A stretch of DNA of 64,000 bases from Mangifera indica (Eukaryota > Streptophyta > Magnoliopsida > Sapindales > Anacardiaceae), in NCBI RefSeq assembly GCF_011075055.1, contig NC_058154.1, forward strand, positions 12,408,475 to 12,472,474, written 5' to 3'. Positions 22,043-35,700 of this stretch are shown here, piece by piece (positions within the stretch are counted from its first letter, which is position 1; each line of letters begins with the position of its first letter). A program made the translations under genes and the position numbers. Under the pieces are notes generated by a model. The model saw nothing but the letters and a program-made list of their open reading frames with translations. It did no database searches and had not been told where the DNA came from.

Positions 22043-22759
22043 TCAGAGACATAGGGCGGTGCAGTGCAGATCATCACCGTTGAAATCAACATCATCCAAC
22101 GGTGGGTAGTTTAGATCAAATGGCAACAGCTTCCGGCAGGAAGACAAGGCAATATTTTCATCATCGTCAATCACCGATGAAGACGAATCACAGTCACTAT
22201 GACAATCCTCCGGGACGACCGGCGGCGTCCGTGGATATCTCCGTGAACTTGCCGCCGCCGGTGTCAGATTCGTCGATCTCGACTGATGTGGTGGCCGTGG
22301 ACCGCTAAACGACTCGACAGTACTGCTCATACTGCTCGTCGTGGGTCGCTGCGGATTTACCATCTGCTGATCTTGAAAATCTTGGAATCCGTTAGCGGTG
22401 CCGTATAATCTCTGATCCAAAAACGGATCATTACTGGGATAAAACGAAGGCATGTTTGTTGCTGGAGTAATCGGAAAGTTCGTTTTCGCTTTAGGTCCAC
22501 GGAGTGTACGCGCTGCCGCATCATAGGCACGGGCAGCGTCCTCAGCGGAGTCAAACGTTCCGAGCCATACACGTGTCTTCTTCCACGGGTCTCTGATCTC
22601 GGCGGCGAATCTCCCCCATGGTCTCTTCCGAACCCCTCTATATCTTGGCTCTTTCAACACGTTTCTCGACGCAGATCCACCGTTAGCCTCTATCACTTTG
22701 CCGGCCGGCGCCGCCGCTGCTGCTGCTGCCGTCGTCACAACTCCTCTCCCTCTCCTCAT
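22043..22759 (-). CDS. AP2/ERF transcriptional repressor with EAR motif (ERF3/ERF7-like)
   Basis: A single-exon, 238-residue ERF of subgroup VIII-a type, a nuclear GCC-box-binding repressor. The AP2 domain spans about residues 40-96, with [19 protein letters not shown] (DNA-contacting beta sheet) and [19 protein letters not shown] (helix), ending GPKAKTNFP. Near the C terminus, residues 211-220 ([10 protein letters not shown]) form a DLNxxP EAR repression motif that normally recruits TOPLESS-type corepressors. An alanine run (about residues 11-17) is encoded by GCN repeats. The start MRRGRG matches ERF3/ERF7 relatives; an in-frame ATG 12 codons upstream adds [11 protein letters not shown], which I judge to be leader. 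The 3' side is GA/CT-microsatellite rich. Likely stress or ethylene response, by family only. Confidence 0.94.
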   Translation of the reverse strand: MRRGRGVVTTAAAAAAAPAGKVIEANGGSASRNVLKEPRYRGVRKRPWGRFAAEIRDPWKKTRVWLGTFDSAEDAARAYDAAARTLRGPKAKTNFPITPATNMPSFYPSNDPFLDQRLYGTANGFQDFQDQQMVNPQRPTTSSMSSTVESFSGPRPPHQSRSTNLTPAAASSRRYPRTPPVVPEDCHSDCDSSSSVIDDDENIALSSCRKLLPFDLNYPPLDDVDFNGDDLHCTALCL

Positions 22760-23152
22760 AGATGAAACCACCTTCAATCCACACCAACAAAACAAAATAA
22801 CAAATTTATATTTCCAAAATACTCGTCAGGAATATTTGTAGTATGATATTCAGATTGATGAATATGAAATTTTGAGAGGTTTTCGGGGCAAAAGAAGAAA
22901 TGGGTATTGGAAAAAAGATGAAGAGAAGGAGAAAGGGGAAGGAAGGGACAGGTGGGTGAGGTGGGAACTTGATGAAACAAGCAGGCAGGCTCCTTCTCTT
23001 CTACACAAAAATCAAATTTTTTTTTTTCAAATTTTTTTTTTTTTGATTTTTAAATAAATAACTTTTGGATTTCTCTGGCTGAAATGGCTTTTCTTTTTTC
23101 TTTTTCCTTTTCGATTTCTCCCTCACTCACCTTCTCTCACCCGCCCCCACAA

Positions 23153-23168
23153 ACCGACTCGGAGTCGG
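23153..23168. promoter_or_regulatory. Palindromic DRE/CRT-like element upstream of the ERF gene
   Basis: ACCGACTCGGAGTCGG contains the DRE core ACCGAC and a perfect 7-base inverted repeat (CCGACTC-G-GAGTCGG) that places two CCGAC cores head to head, about 395-410 bases before the ERF ATG. The flank is pyrimidine-rich (TTTCTCCCTCACTCACC). Confidence 0.4.
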
Positions 23169-23344
23169 ACTCACTCCATTGCTTCCTTCTTTTTTACATT
23201 TTTTATTTTTTGTTTCGTTGTTGTTGACTATGATCTTCTGAATGAAATTACCGAAATAGCCTTACCTTTTTTGTTTATGTCAATTGCTGTTAGTTTTACA
23301 GTTTAAATGTACAGTATCTTTCTTTCTCAATTTGTGAGTGATAA

Positions 23345-23470
23345 ACAATTGGATGTATAAATATATATATTTATAAATATTATTATATAATTAAATATTA
23401 TTTTATTTTTAATTAAATATATTTATTTATATATTTAAATAAGATATATATAATTTTATTATATTTAGAT
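23345..23470. repeat. MITE-like foldback repeat, family 1
   Basis: GTATAAATATATATATTTAT at the left and ATATATAATTTTATTATATT at the right flank the family core TTTATTTTTAATTAAATA. Diverged copy. Confidence 0.4.
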
Positions 23471-24519
23471 TTATATATCATTTTATAATTTATTTAAAAT
23501 CATTTAATTATATAATAATATATTATCTGAATAATCAAATAATTTTTATTACTTATATTTTACAAGCAATATTATATATATACACTTTTAAATATATACA
23601 TAATATATCATTATGTGATTCAGTATTACTTTATCTTTAATTTAAAATCACTCAATCAACTGATAATATATATAAGTTTTTACTAATTTACATATTTAAA
23701 ATGGATACGTATAGTTTTATTATTTTTTTCAAATAATTATACTTTTTAAATGTCTCTTTTGGTCTTTTCATCAATATAGCACACCATTTAAATAGTTTTA
23801 AGAATATGACATGCATTCAAAAACCTTCCTTTCATAATATGCTATAAATCCCAAATCTTTTATTCAAATATATAAATTTTGATCAAACTTTCAATTAGTA
23901 ATAGAAGTAACTGTTTTAAATCTAGAATTCATTTGATCGGAATTTGGTTTCGAATTCAATTCAAGTCATAGTTGAAAATCATTCTAATTATTAGACTACA
24001 ATAATTCGAGATTAAGTTGGGTGAATAAAATCGAACCACCATATAATTAACAAATATCATTTATACGATTAAAATCAATAGTATTAACTAGTTAGCAAAA
24101 CCCGCAAACTAATTCTTTAAATAGATTAATGTCTAATTTAAATCTAAAAACATTAATAGAAAAACAAAATTTATCGTTAATTTTCGTGATTATATTGGAG
24201 ATAATTTCAATTAAATTAGAACTATTCAAAACGAGTTCGATGGATTATCGGGGTCGAATAGTTGTAAAGTGGTTAGAACACCCTATCACATTTTTATTTT
24301 TATTTATATTTATATTTCTATTAAAATAAATACACTTTTATTAATAATGAGAAGATATGGTGGAATTTTATCATTTTCCAAATCTAATAATTGAACATGT
24401 ATATTTAAACTTCATAATGATATTACCAAACTTATCCCTTTTTTCCCCCTTTTATTTAAATTCTTATTTATTTAGGATAATATAAAAGAGTAATAATATA
24501 TATATATATATATATTTTA

Positions 24520-24690
24520 ATATAATTTTTATCAATAAAACTATGTTTATCTATTTTGGGTATATAAATATGTATATACTTATTTATATTATCACATGAT
24601 AGATAATTTTGAATTAAGAATAAAGTAATATTCAATCGTATGATGATACATATAAGTGTATACAGATTTGTGTATTAAAATGGGTATTTT
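24520..24690. repeat. MITE-like foldback repeat, family 1
   Basis: Left arm AAACTATGTTTATCTATTTT and right arm TGTGTATTAAAATGGGTA are inverted. The core TTTTGAATTAAGAATAAAGT and the flanking CGTATGATGATACATATAAG are diagnostic of the family. Confidence 0.6.
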
Positions 24691-24900
24691 TTATTTTTAA
24701 TTTAAAATCATTTAATTATATGATAATACATCATCTATGCACACGAATTGTGTAATAAAAATGGGTATACATAATTTTATTGAATGTCAAAACAAAACAA
24801 AATTGTACAAATACATATACAAAGGCTGACATGTTATTATAAAAATTATTTTGAATTATAGATAAAATAATATCCGAACATATAATAACATTCCTTTTAA

Positions 24901-25403
24901 GGGTGTGTATAGTTTGGTTTGATATGGTTTGAAAGCTTTTTCAAATTAAATTGAAAAAAAAAACTATTTGTAAAATATCTAAACTAAACCAAATTGAAAA
25001 AAATATAGTTTCGTCTAGTTTGGATTACGATTTGAACATATTAAAATCACTTATTTCTAAATATATATTATTTAATAAAATTAATTGAATTATAGTTTTT
25101 AAAACATAATATAAACATGCAAAATAAATAGTAAATATATATACAATATACATGAAATGAAAATAAATAAATATGAAAAAAAAAGTTGTACAATTAATTG
25201 TTTGTTAAAATTTTTTATCAAATATAGTTATATATATGTACTTTAAAAAATGTAATTTATGGTTTGGTTTGGTTTATAAATCTCTCAAACCGCAATCCAA
25301 ATTGTAAAAACAATTTAGAAAAACTTTACCCAAATCAAATCAAATCGTAATTTTTAAACAGTTTAATTTGATTTTATAGTTTGAATCACATTATGCACAC
25401 CTT
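24901..25403. mobile_element. Harbinger/Tourist-like MITE with TAA target duplication
   Basis: The ends are inverted: GGGTGTGTATAGTTTGGTT on the left, and AAGGTGTGCATAATGTGATT as the reverse complement of the right. TAA flanks both sides (24898-24900 and 25404-25406), the 3-base TWA duplication of PIF/Harbinger elements. The interior has further inverted AAACCAAAC/GTTTGGTTT words and no coding capacity. A related fragment lies in the CYP pseudogene intron at about 48.43-48.57 kb. Confidence 0.65.
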
Positions 25404-28400
25404 TAATTATTTTCACTTTTTTATAGTAAGATTATGAATAATAAATACTAATTTGTATAATGATAATAATATATCAGAATATAATAAAATATCATTTTTT
25501 ACTAATTCAAAATCATTGAATTATATGATGATATATTATTATTATTATTAGATAAATGAATATTTATGAAAATGAATAGTTTGTGGGCAGCTTTAATCTT
25601 TTTATTCTTTTAATGAAAATTAGGTGAGGACAATTGCTCCTCATTCTTCATTATTTGAAAAAGAATTTTGATCTTTTGTTTGCCAAATTGTTGTCAACTC
25701 AATCTTTTTTTCTTTTCTAATTTTTGCTCTTTCCTATGTTCACTCATTTTCTTTGGATTCTCAAATGGCATGTCTAGGTTTTTTTTTTTTTTTTTTGACA
25801 ATTCATAATTTTAGTTGAGCCTAAAAATTAAAAAAAAAAACCAATTATATTCGAGGCTACCCCTTGAGGCTAGGCCTCGTGAGGTGAAACAATGAGCATA
25901 TAAAGTTAAATATATTTTTAACGTAATTAGACTTGATGGTCAACAGTCCAATTTACAACTATGTTATTTACATTTCTAATAAGAACATAGGCAAAGTGTC
26001 AATATTATTTACAAGAGAATTATTAAGAGATCCATAGAGAGGGGTTCAAAATTCCCCATTAGTGCTTAGTAGGATCGTCTTCTACCTTTGTATGATTTTT
26101 TTTTTTTATTTATAAGACAATTGATATAATTACATATCTATATGTTACATTCAATACACTAATTTCAAATTTAATTTCCTTTTCTACTTCATATGAAAAT
26201 AGAATAATTATATGATCTTGATTTGGTTTGAGTGATTTACTTTTTAATAATAGATACGTGATAATAAAAAAATGTTTTCTACTTCTAGAGGAGGAAGCTT
26301 CTACTCATACATCAAGTTGATTCATTTGTTGAAGATGTACCTTGTTTAGGTTCATGTATTTTGTCATTTCAGAGTGATTTATCATGTTTTGAGTATCATT
26401 CCGTAAATTTGAGTAAAGAGAAATTTTATCTTATACTAACTTTAATTAATTATGCCATGAAGCTAGTAAAAACAAACTTCTTGGAAGAATCTAAACTTTC
26501 TATGTCAAAAATTTCTTACTTTAGATATCAAATTCCAGAATAGATCTATTATATATTGAATCTTTGAAATAACCTACCTTCTAGATCACAATCTCCATTT
26601 TTTTAAAACATATTGGAAATAATCTCAATAATACAACATGTGCCAGCATCTTATTAATGTATTTGAAAAATAAATTCATTTTCTTGAAAAGTAAATGTGA
26701 AGGTGTTGAACTCAATCTGAATTCATAATATTAAACTCAGTCTTGTTCAAGTGAGTATAAAATATTATCAGAGGACTATCAACAAAATGAATAGTATTAT
26801 CTGAGAATAAATAATATCGTCAGTAAAACAAATAATACTATTGAATAAATAAACGAGTACTGAGTTGCCAAATTGAAATTCTAATTTGAGTTAGAATTCC
26901 CACCCTAAATAAATAGCCAATTCAATGATTCAAGAAAAAGAAAATAATGAATCATAGTGAATTATGTGACATTTATTGCCATGATTACTTATCAATAATT
27001 ACAACTATAACGCATGGGAGGTTGAATTTCACATTTTACCTCACAAAAAAAAAATTATAAATGTATCTTCAAATTTATAATTTGAATCCAATTTTGTTTG
27101 GAAGAACACCAAAATGGGGTTTTGGGTTTTATTTTACCCTTAAATTTTTAATTTTTTGAAAATGTTTTCAAATACCCGTTTTGTTTTGACTTGTTGGAAG
27201 CACTTGCACCATTTTTTAGTATCCAATTGGGTGTTGTTTACACGTCATCATATAATTAGATGTTATTTTATCATTAACTCATTTAATTATATAATGATAC
27301 ATATAAATGTATACACATTTATTGATGATTTAAAATATGTGATTGAGTAATATTATAAGTATTAATAATATGTATATATACAAATATAAACACTAACATG
27401 TTATCGTGTAATTAGATATCACGTTATTTTTATTTAAAATTATTCAATTATATAATAATATATTACCGTCTTTACTTATATTTGTATTATGATTAATACA
27501 TGCAATATGATTATTATAGGTGATTTAAGGACCACAAAAATGTGGCCATCCAATGACTAAAAATTGAAAGAAAAGAGAGTTAGCCCAATTGTACCTTTCA
27601 CCTTCATAGAAGATATAATTACTAATTTTAGGTGGGAAACTTTCTTTATAAAATTTAAAACTAGTTGAAGACTTAAAGTAAAAGGAAAAAATTAAAAATA
27701 ATTTAATTCAATTAAGAAAATGAATAAAAAAAACAAATTATAATTATTTTCCATGATACAAAACAAACTTTTGAATAATAGTTTGATTTTGTAAGTGTCG
27801 GCTTGTAAAACCAAGTCTAGGGTTTGATTTTGTCGAGAGATGATTTTTCTGATAAATTTTTTAATCTTGATGTAAATGATACTTAGTTTCAGTGTATGAA
27901 AGTTGACATGAGAATATTTCTGATCACCAAGAATTGACAAATGTTGTTTGTGGGAACTAGACACCACATAAGTTTGAGATTGTGGGCAAACAATTGAATA
28001 TGCATTTCAAATATTCTCCACAAACAAGAAGTTTATGACAATACCCACTTGCTTAATCTTGTCATTAGCTTTGCTAAAAGCTAAATCTAAGCAAAATTAC
28101 CTAATAAATAACAACTACTTTCTCCCAAAATATGTTTGTTTTTTCTCTCTATGAAGCTTCTAGGGTTCTTGGTTTCTCTCCTCTTTAATTTACCAGAAAT
28201 ACCAAACTATTGGTATAACCACCCTCCATGATGCCTCATAATTTACCCACTTTTGGGCATATTTGGCAGAGAAAGTTGAGCAACATCCAATTATTTGATT
28301 TCAACTAAAGAAATAAATTTTATGATTTAAAGGCGCCACACACCTCTCTCATTCCTAGCAAATTTGATCACCAATCATATAATTATCTTTTTCTTTTTAT

Positions 28401-29704
28401 AAAACTAAATAAAAGTCAGATGAAATCTTTAAAATTATATAATCAGATGGTAATACATAATCATTGATAACTATATTAATATACATTATAAGTGTATATA
28501 ATATCACTCGTACACTTATAATAAGTATTAATTTGAGTACAAATAAAGAAACATCAAATAACACAGTGACACGTTATCATGAGTACTCTATTTGAGACAC
28601 ATTATAATTACATATAACGTCACTCTTGAGTAAAAATATATGTACAGACAATGGGTATTAAAAGATACAAAGAAATTGATATATTATTATATAATTGAGT
28701 ACCGATGATGATTCAATTATTTATTTTATTATTAATTTAAAATCATTCGATCACAAAATATTACATTAGTTTGATAATATCCGTTAATACTAAATTGTTA
28801 ATATACGATGTATTATGGGTTAAAGAAAAGAAGAAAAATAAATTAGATGGTACTTTGTGAACAATATATAATATTGCAAGGATGAGCTATGTGAATTGGG
28901 ATTGGGAATAGGAAGACTATGACCCACAAAAAATCACCTAATCCCATAATTAAGTGATACCTTCCTTTTAAGAACACGGCAAAAAACAAGATCAATCACC
29001 TAATCCCACAATTATGTCTCAACCCACAAAAAATCACAAAAGGCATCAAATTCCCCTAATGAATGTGCACAAGTTTTAGGTCTCCATTGTGCCCCATTCA
29101 ATTCACCAGAACCCAAGTTTGAGTGGGCAAAGTGGGAATATGAACAAGAAAAATTCAAGGTCAACTTTGCCTATTGCCTTTCCAAGATTCAAAAGTTTGG
29201 CTATGGTGGCGACTAGTATTGACAAGTGAGTATGCCTACAATATAATAAAAGGTTAAACAACGATATGTCCCATATAATGATTTGTTATTATATAATTAA
29301 ATTTTATTTTATTTTTAATTTAATATATTTTAATTACATGATAATACATTATCATTAATATCGAAATTAGTTTTCATTATAAGTGTATATAATTTTATTA
29401 TAAAAAGTTATATATTTATTTAGTAAATATTTAATAAAAATGTTATTGGTTGAAAAAAAAAATATATTTATCTATTGTTTTCACATTATATCAGCAATCG
29501 GTGTCAATTTTTGTTGTTGATAAGCAATAAATTAGAGAGTTTTACAAGTATAGCAGATATTCGAACTCAAAATTTCTTCTTAAAAATTATAATACTTTAC
29601 CAGTTTTGCCAACTTATCTTGTTTTAATGTCAAGTTTGGTTTAGTCAAATGATTAAAACAGATTTTAGTCATTATACACGATTGATATAGAGTTGAGTCA
29701 AATG

Positions 29705-29850
29705 AAGAGCAATACTATACTTATATATGTCATCACATGATTGGATGATTTTGAATTAAAAATAAAGTAACATCTAATCATATGATGATACATATAAGTG
29801 TATATACAATTGTATACCCAAATTAGGTACACATGGTTTTACTCATCAAA
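29705..29850. repeat. MITE-like foldback repeat, family 1
   Basis: TATATGTCATCACATGATTGG and CTAATCATATGATGATACAT pair as inverted arms around GATTTTGAATTAAAAATAAA. One of the clearest copies. Confidence 0.65.
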
Positions 29851-30889
29851 TGAATAGTATTGAATCACATTTAATTGTTTGGTCAACTAGATTCATATCA
29901 GATCAAGTCAGTTCAAGCTTGTATTAAAACTCATATCAAATGAATGAGCTCGAGATAAAGATTGTGCTAGTTTTATAAAATAAATCAATGCTAACACTTG
30001 AATTCGATCTGACATAACTTAAATCCAAAATTATATTATTTAAATTTGATTGAACGTAACCGATAAAAATGATAATAATAGATTATTAAAATTTAAAAAA
30101 AAATTACATTATATGAGTTATATATTACGTTCATATTGAATTATTATTGTTTTTTAATTATAAATAAGACAATAAAATTAAATATAAAAATGAAATTTCA
30201 TGAGTAATTTTTATTAAATAGTGGAAATAGTAATAATAAATTAGGGGTGTACCAAACATTTGGTGTAATATATAATAATAATTAATAATTATTATGTAGT
30301 AAAGAGGACACAATTGCGACAAATCAAATTCCACCACGTACCCCTGAAAACATGCCCAGATCTCGTTCACCAGCTGGGCGGGCCCCTACCTCACCAGAAA
30401 CTCACTGGGCCCATCAATACCCAACCGCACTTTCACCTATCATTTTTTTTTTTTTTTACAAATTATTTAAAATTATTTTCGACCTATTAAAGTCAAAGGT
30501 GCCTCAAAATTGATAGAAAATAAATAAAATATAAAATTTTCATAATAATCAATTACAAAAAATATTTATTTTTCACCTACAAATAATCATTTTCAATCCA
30601 GTTATGATTGAATTTGAGTTTAAACTTAATTTGAGTTCAAACTTAATTCGAATAAGTTTAAAATAAATTCAGTTCAAATGAATTTGAATATAAAATTTTA
30701 ATATTTTTGACTTTAAGTTTTAGAGTGTTCAGTTTATCAAACTTATAAATTTAAAAAATTTATTCAAAATAACATTATTTTGATCAATATATATTAAAAT
30801 GACATTGATTTAGTAACGAACTAAGTTAAAAGCTTGAGCTTGATATCATAGAAATTGAGCTCGAACTTGGTTTGGGTTGAATCCAACCT

Positions 30890-31050
30890 TAGATATAACT
30901 ATATATATCTAATTTTAAGTATTTAATTGGATATATATGTAATGTCTTATTATGTGATTTTGTAATTTTAAATTAAAGATAAAGTAATATCAAATCACAT
31001 AATAATATATAATCTGGATACCAATTAAGTACTCAAAATATAGTACACAT
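30890..31050. repeat. MITE-like foldback repeat, family 1
   Basis: Left arm CTAATTTTAAGTATTTAATTGG, core TTTTAAATTAAAGATAAAGT, and right half CAAATCACATAATAATATAT running to CAATTAAGTACTCAAAATAT. Confidence 0.55.
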
Positions 31051-32419
31051 AATAATCTAATCAAATTGTATCTGTCTATATTCAATTTCGATTGTCTTAT
31101 ATCTGAAAAGATTAGAGGTGGATTAATGCTGAGTTGAGTTCAAACGTTGGTTAATTCAAATTCGATTTAAATCTAAAATGGTCAGTTCAAGATCAAGTTA
31201 ACTTAAATGGTGAATAATGAAGTCAAGAAAAAGAATAATAATCATGAGAAAATTAGAAGAGTTGTGAAAAGAAGGTTGCTAAAGAAGAAAATCATCCATA
31301 AATGACACTCCAGAGTGTTGGTTTAAGTTCAACTTATTCGAGTTAAATATAAATTTGAATTTTTTTTATTTTGAGAGGTTATGATCATACTCACATTTAT
31401 TGAATTTATTTAATAAACTAGGGTTTTTGAAGTGACTAATTCGAATTCAAATTGACTCAAATTGTAAATAATTATGTCAAGAAGTAGAAGAAAAATCACA
31501 ATAAAAAAAAAAAAGTCTTAGAAGAAGAAGAAGAAGACCGTCAATGTAATAATGCAATGAATCCTTAACCTAGAATATAGTTGTTGTCAATGTCTTCAAA
31601 ACCGGAGCAGTGATCGAATTGGTTGTCTCACTAGTTTATAGTTCGATCGGTTTAACTTATTATCAAATTATAATAAATAAATTTTGTTTAAAAATTTGTA
31701 AAAAATAAAATCAATCAAGATACCCATATCTATGAAGATTAGAACATATTATTTTTAAAGAACAATAATTATTTATTTGATTTTAATGAAACAATTAAAA
31801 TAAAAAAATCTTAATCTCATGGTATAGGAAAAAAACATAATTCTGTAAATTATTGTCTATAGAAGACATTTTAATGGATATGAGATACTTTTTTTTTTTC
31901 TTACAAACCTTTAAAAATTTATCCAATTTAACAAAAAATAATCAAATTACTAAAAAAAATTTAAAATTTGCAAAATATTCTAAATTTTGGTCAAACCTAG
32001 TTTTAATCGATTTATTCGATTAAATCTAATTTTAACTAGATTTGATAGAGTCAATACATAAACTGTATTTTTATATTAACATGATCAGACTTAGAGTCAG
32101 TTTCTGATTCAATTGATTGAATCGACTGATTTAATTAGATTTTAAAATAATTGGTGTTATGCTATAATTTTAACTTAAATTCAATTTATTTAAATTGAAT
32201 ATAAATTTGAATTTGAACTAGTTAAGCCCGTATCCACAACTAAGAAAAAGGGCTCCGGTGAAGTCAAATTATTTTCATTTTTTTTTAAATGAAGGAGATA
32301 AAATAAATTTTATGTTATTTTATAACAAATTAGGGTTTCTCAAAAAAAAAATATTTATTTATTAAATAATTAAAAACCTAATCCTTTGGAATTTAATATT
32401 CAAATCAAATTCAAAACCC

Positions 32420-32760
32420 TCACCTTCCTCGCCTCGCCTCTCTCCTCTCAAAACGTGCAGATGGGCCCCACACAAAAGGACACGTCATCGGCTCATCACC
32501 CCCAAGAGGCCCAAAGCTGCTGCTGCTGTGTCTGTCTGTGACGAAAGCCCACCCATAGGGGATTTTTAAAAAATCTTTTACAGGCGGTTGCAGGTCATCG
32601 GGTCACCTCGAACCAGCTTGGGTGAGTCGACAAGATGCAGGATCTATGGTCAGGTGAGTCTGACTCTTCTCGTGACTCGTGATCACGCTAACCGACAGCT
32701 GTGCTGCCTTTTAGACGGCCTCAGTCCATGAGTGAGTGACAAGTGTCCCATTGGGATTTG
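32420..32760. other. GC-rich, promoter-like island without a gene
   Basis: A sharp composition change inside AT-rich DNA. It contains TGGGCCCC and GAGGCCCAAAG (site II/GCCCA type), GGACACGTCATCGG (ACGT core next to a TGACG-type word), a CTG trinucleotide run and several GTGAGTC words, but no long frame. It may be the surviving promoter of a lost gene or an untranslated exon region. No family match. Confidence 0.35.
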
Positions 32761-35700
32761 ATTGGTCTGTTATTTATATTATTAAAATCAGATTTTGACC
32801 GCTTTGATTTTTTTAAAGATAATTATATAAATATAAAAAAAAATATTGAATGTCTTTATTTTACATATATATATATAAATTATTATATAATTAAATAATA
32901 TTTTATTTTAAATTTAAAATTATTTAATTATATAATTATACATATAAATATATATATTTATACGTCTGAAATATTTTCATATAATTTTATTAAAATATAA
33001 AGTGAAATTCATGTATTCCAATAAAACATTTGACATATTTAATTAATTAATTAATTATTTTTAAAATAAAAAGAGAAAATATTGAAACTTAATTTTGAAT
33101 ATTTAATTAAATATTTAAATATATTTTATCAATGATTTAGTTTTATTATTTTTTAATTCAAAACTTAAAAAACATTAGTATTGATTTATACTAAATATGT
33201 ATAGGAGCAAAGTTGAGCTCGAATAAACGTTAGTTCAAATTTGTTTTGAATTTATAATATCATTTAAATTCATTAAGTAGGTATATAATGTCATCAGAGG
33301 GATATTAACAAGATAAATAATATTTTTTGATGGGTAAATTAGTAAATTTGATCTAAACTATCAAACCAAATTTGAACTCCAATTTATCTTATTCGAATCA
33401 AAGGTGGATTCAAACCCGAAGTAGATTATTTTGAATCCACCCCTACTTTATACTTACCTATTTACTAGATAGAAAGAATGAATATAATCTATAAAAGTAT
33501 TTTAACAAAGAACGGTATAAAAATTCAAACAAAATAATATGAAATAAATCCCATTAAAGATATAATAATATTAAAATTTTAATTTAATTAATATAATAAT
33601 TATGAGATCGATTAATAAATTTAGGCCTAGATAGATTAAACATGTAACTCTTTAACTATAATAAAAAGAAGAGATGAGTCAAGTTTTTGCAAATCTATAA
33701 AGTGACCCTAGTAGGGCATTCCCATTATTTTCCAAATGTATTTTCCTGGGCTAATTCATATTTTAAAAAAAATTGTGTAGCAGATAAAGGTGGGGTCAGG
33801 TCATTGATTTAAAATGGGTTTGGTTAGAGTGAGCTAGGGGTCAGAATAAGCTTATCGGAACCGGTAACGCCATGCCATGTCACCATCATAACAGTCACCG
33901 TAATCCTAACTCTCCTTGGGGAACCGAATTCAAGTTTGGGTTAAAGAAATGTAGATAAATCTAAATAATAAATTTTATTTTTATAAATTAAACCGAACTT
34001 AAATTAATGAATAATTAGTCAGGATAAAATTTAAAATAAAATCATTTTAAATTAAATTCTATTTTAAATTAAATTATTAATTTTTAAGTTTCTTGAAGAA
34101 CACGCTTTGGTGGGCGCAAGGCACCACCATAGCCACCTGCACACCACCAACAACTGTTTTTGTCATTTCCCGGAAACCAGGCTAAGGGATTATGTCAGAT
34201 GAATAATATTATTGATATAATTTTGATATATAAATGATAATATATTATTATATAATTAGATAATAAAAAATTAAAAATAAAATAATATTTAATTATATAA
34301 TAATATATTATTATTTATATATAAAAAATTGTGTATTTAGTTTTATTACGGCTAAATTGAAACATATTTGAGTCGAGTTTGAGTGTATCAAGAGTTATGT
34401 TTTTTGGCTCATTTTAACTTGAGTTAGGGAAAATTTGATTCAATTTAATTTGTGAGACAATTATTTAGCTATATTTGATTATAGCTCGAATGGAATTGAA
34501 AAAAACGATTAGTAATAACAAATTGTTTTAGGAATGAAAGATGTAATGTTGTTTTGATACGTAAAATAATGTCGTTTTGACTATTACTAAAACAAGTTAC
34601 ACAAATGAATTATAAACTCAAACCACAACAATGAGTCACGAATATGAGCTAAGATTCAAGATTCAAACTTTCATGCCAAACCAAGCTTCAACTTTCTTAA
34701 ATATCAGTTCGACAAATTTAAATCGTCTCATTTTACATCTGAGCTAGAAGTGGAGTCAAACTGAATTAAACTCAAGTTTTGGTCAACTTGAGTTTATCTT
34801 CACTGGAGAGTGCCCTTCCAGTTAATTTGAGTTTAACTCGATTTGAGAGAATAACTCAGATTAAACTTGATTCGATATTGTAACTAAGCTAAAATTGACT
34901 AAAATGATTTTTCTTTTACATATAATATGTAACAAACATTCTCGAACTCAAGATCAAATATAAAAACTTATTCAACTCAAACGTGAGCTTTAAGTTCTAC
35001 ATACACAAATTCATTATAGTCAAATTAATAAATGAATTTAAATTAACTCAATTCAAATTTAGTCGTTATCCGAACTAAATTTAAACTGAACCGTATTTAG
35101 GCTCAGACTAGACTTGTATGAAACCCTACACGTTTCTTGCCAGCTTGCTGCGCCTGCTCACCGCCCGTTTGTTTTCTTGTTAAAATTGAGGCGCAAAAGC
35201 GAGTATGAAATAGCTGTTTACGCAACAAGGATTAATGCAATATGCCACTCTTTCTAGCCCTGAAGGAGGAAAAGGCCAATACTTGTACGACACGTCGTTT
35301 GGTAAGGCCAAGGAAGTTGAATGGAAATGGAGTCCACAGTCAAAATTAGATTAGACGGCTTTTTTTTTTTCGGCAGGAGTGATGAGACCCCAGGGCATAT
35401 TGAAGAAATGGAGAAATGGTCCCCCTCACGTTGATTTGCATAGTTGTTAACAGGGTTGTGTCCTGGGAGGCCTCGGCATTTCCTCAATAAATTTTGTATA
35501 TTATGCACAAGTAACAATATAAAAAATGGTAAAATAATTGGCAATAATAGTGTATATTGTAATAATTTTATATTTGGATCTGATATCAACCTATTGAAAG
35601 GGTTGGTTCAAGTCAATCAATGGTCAAACCTGTGTATTGTTAAACCTATAGTTAAGTGTAAAACCGATGAATACAAACCTGTTTGACCGAAGTTCATCCC

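Noticed and set aside
27692..27967. 91-codon minus frame in the gene desert
   Set aside because: AT-driven Lys/Ile/Phe/Leu-rich composition and no domain; typical of chance frames in AT-rich DNA.
32635..32660. ATG CAG GAT CTA TGG TCA followed by GTGAGT, a possible mini first exon (MQDLWS) in the 32.4-kb GC island
   Set aside because: Six residues are too few to assign, and no second exon with a continuing frame was found.
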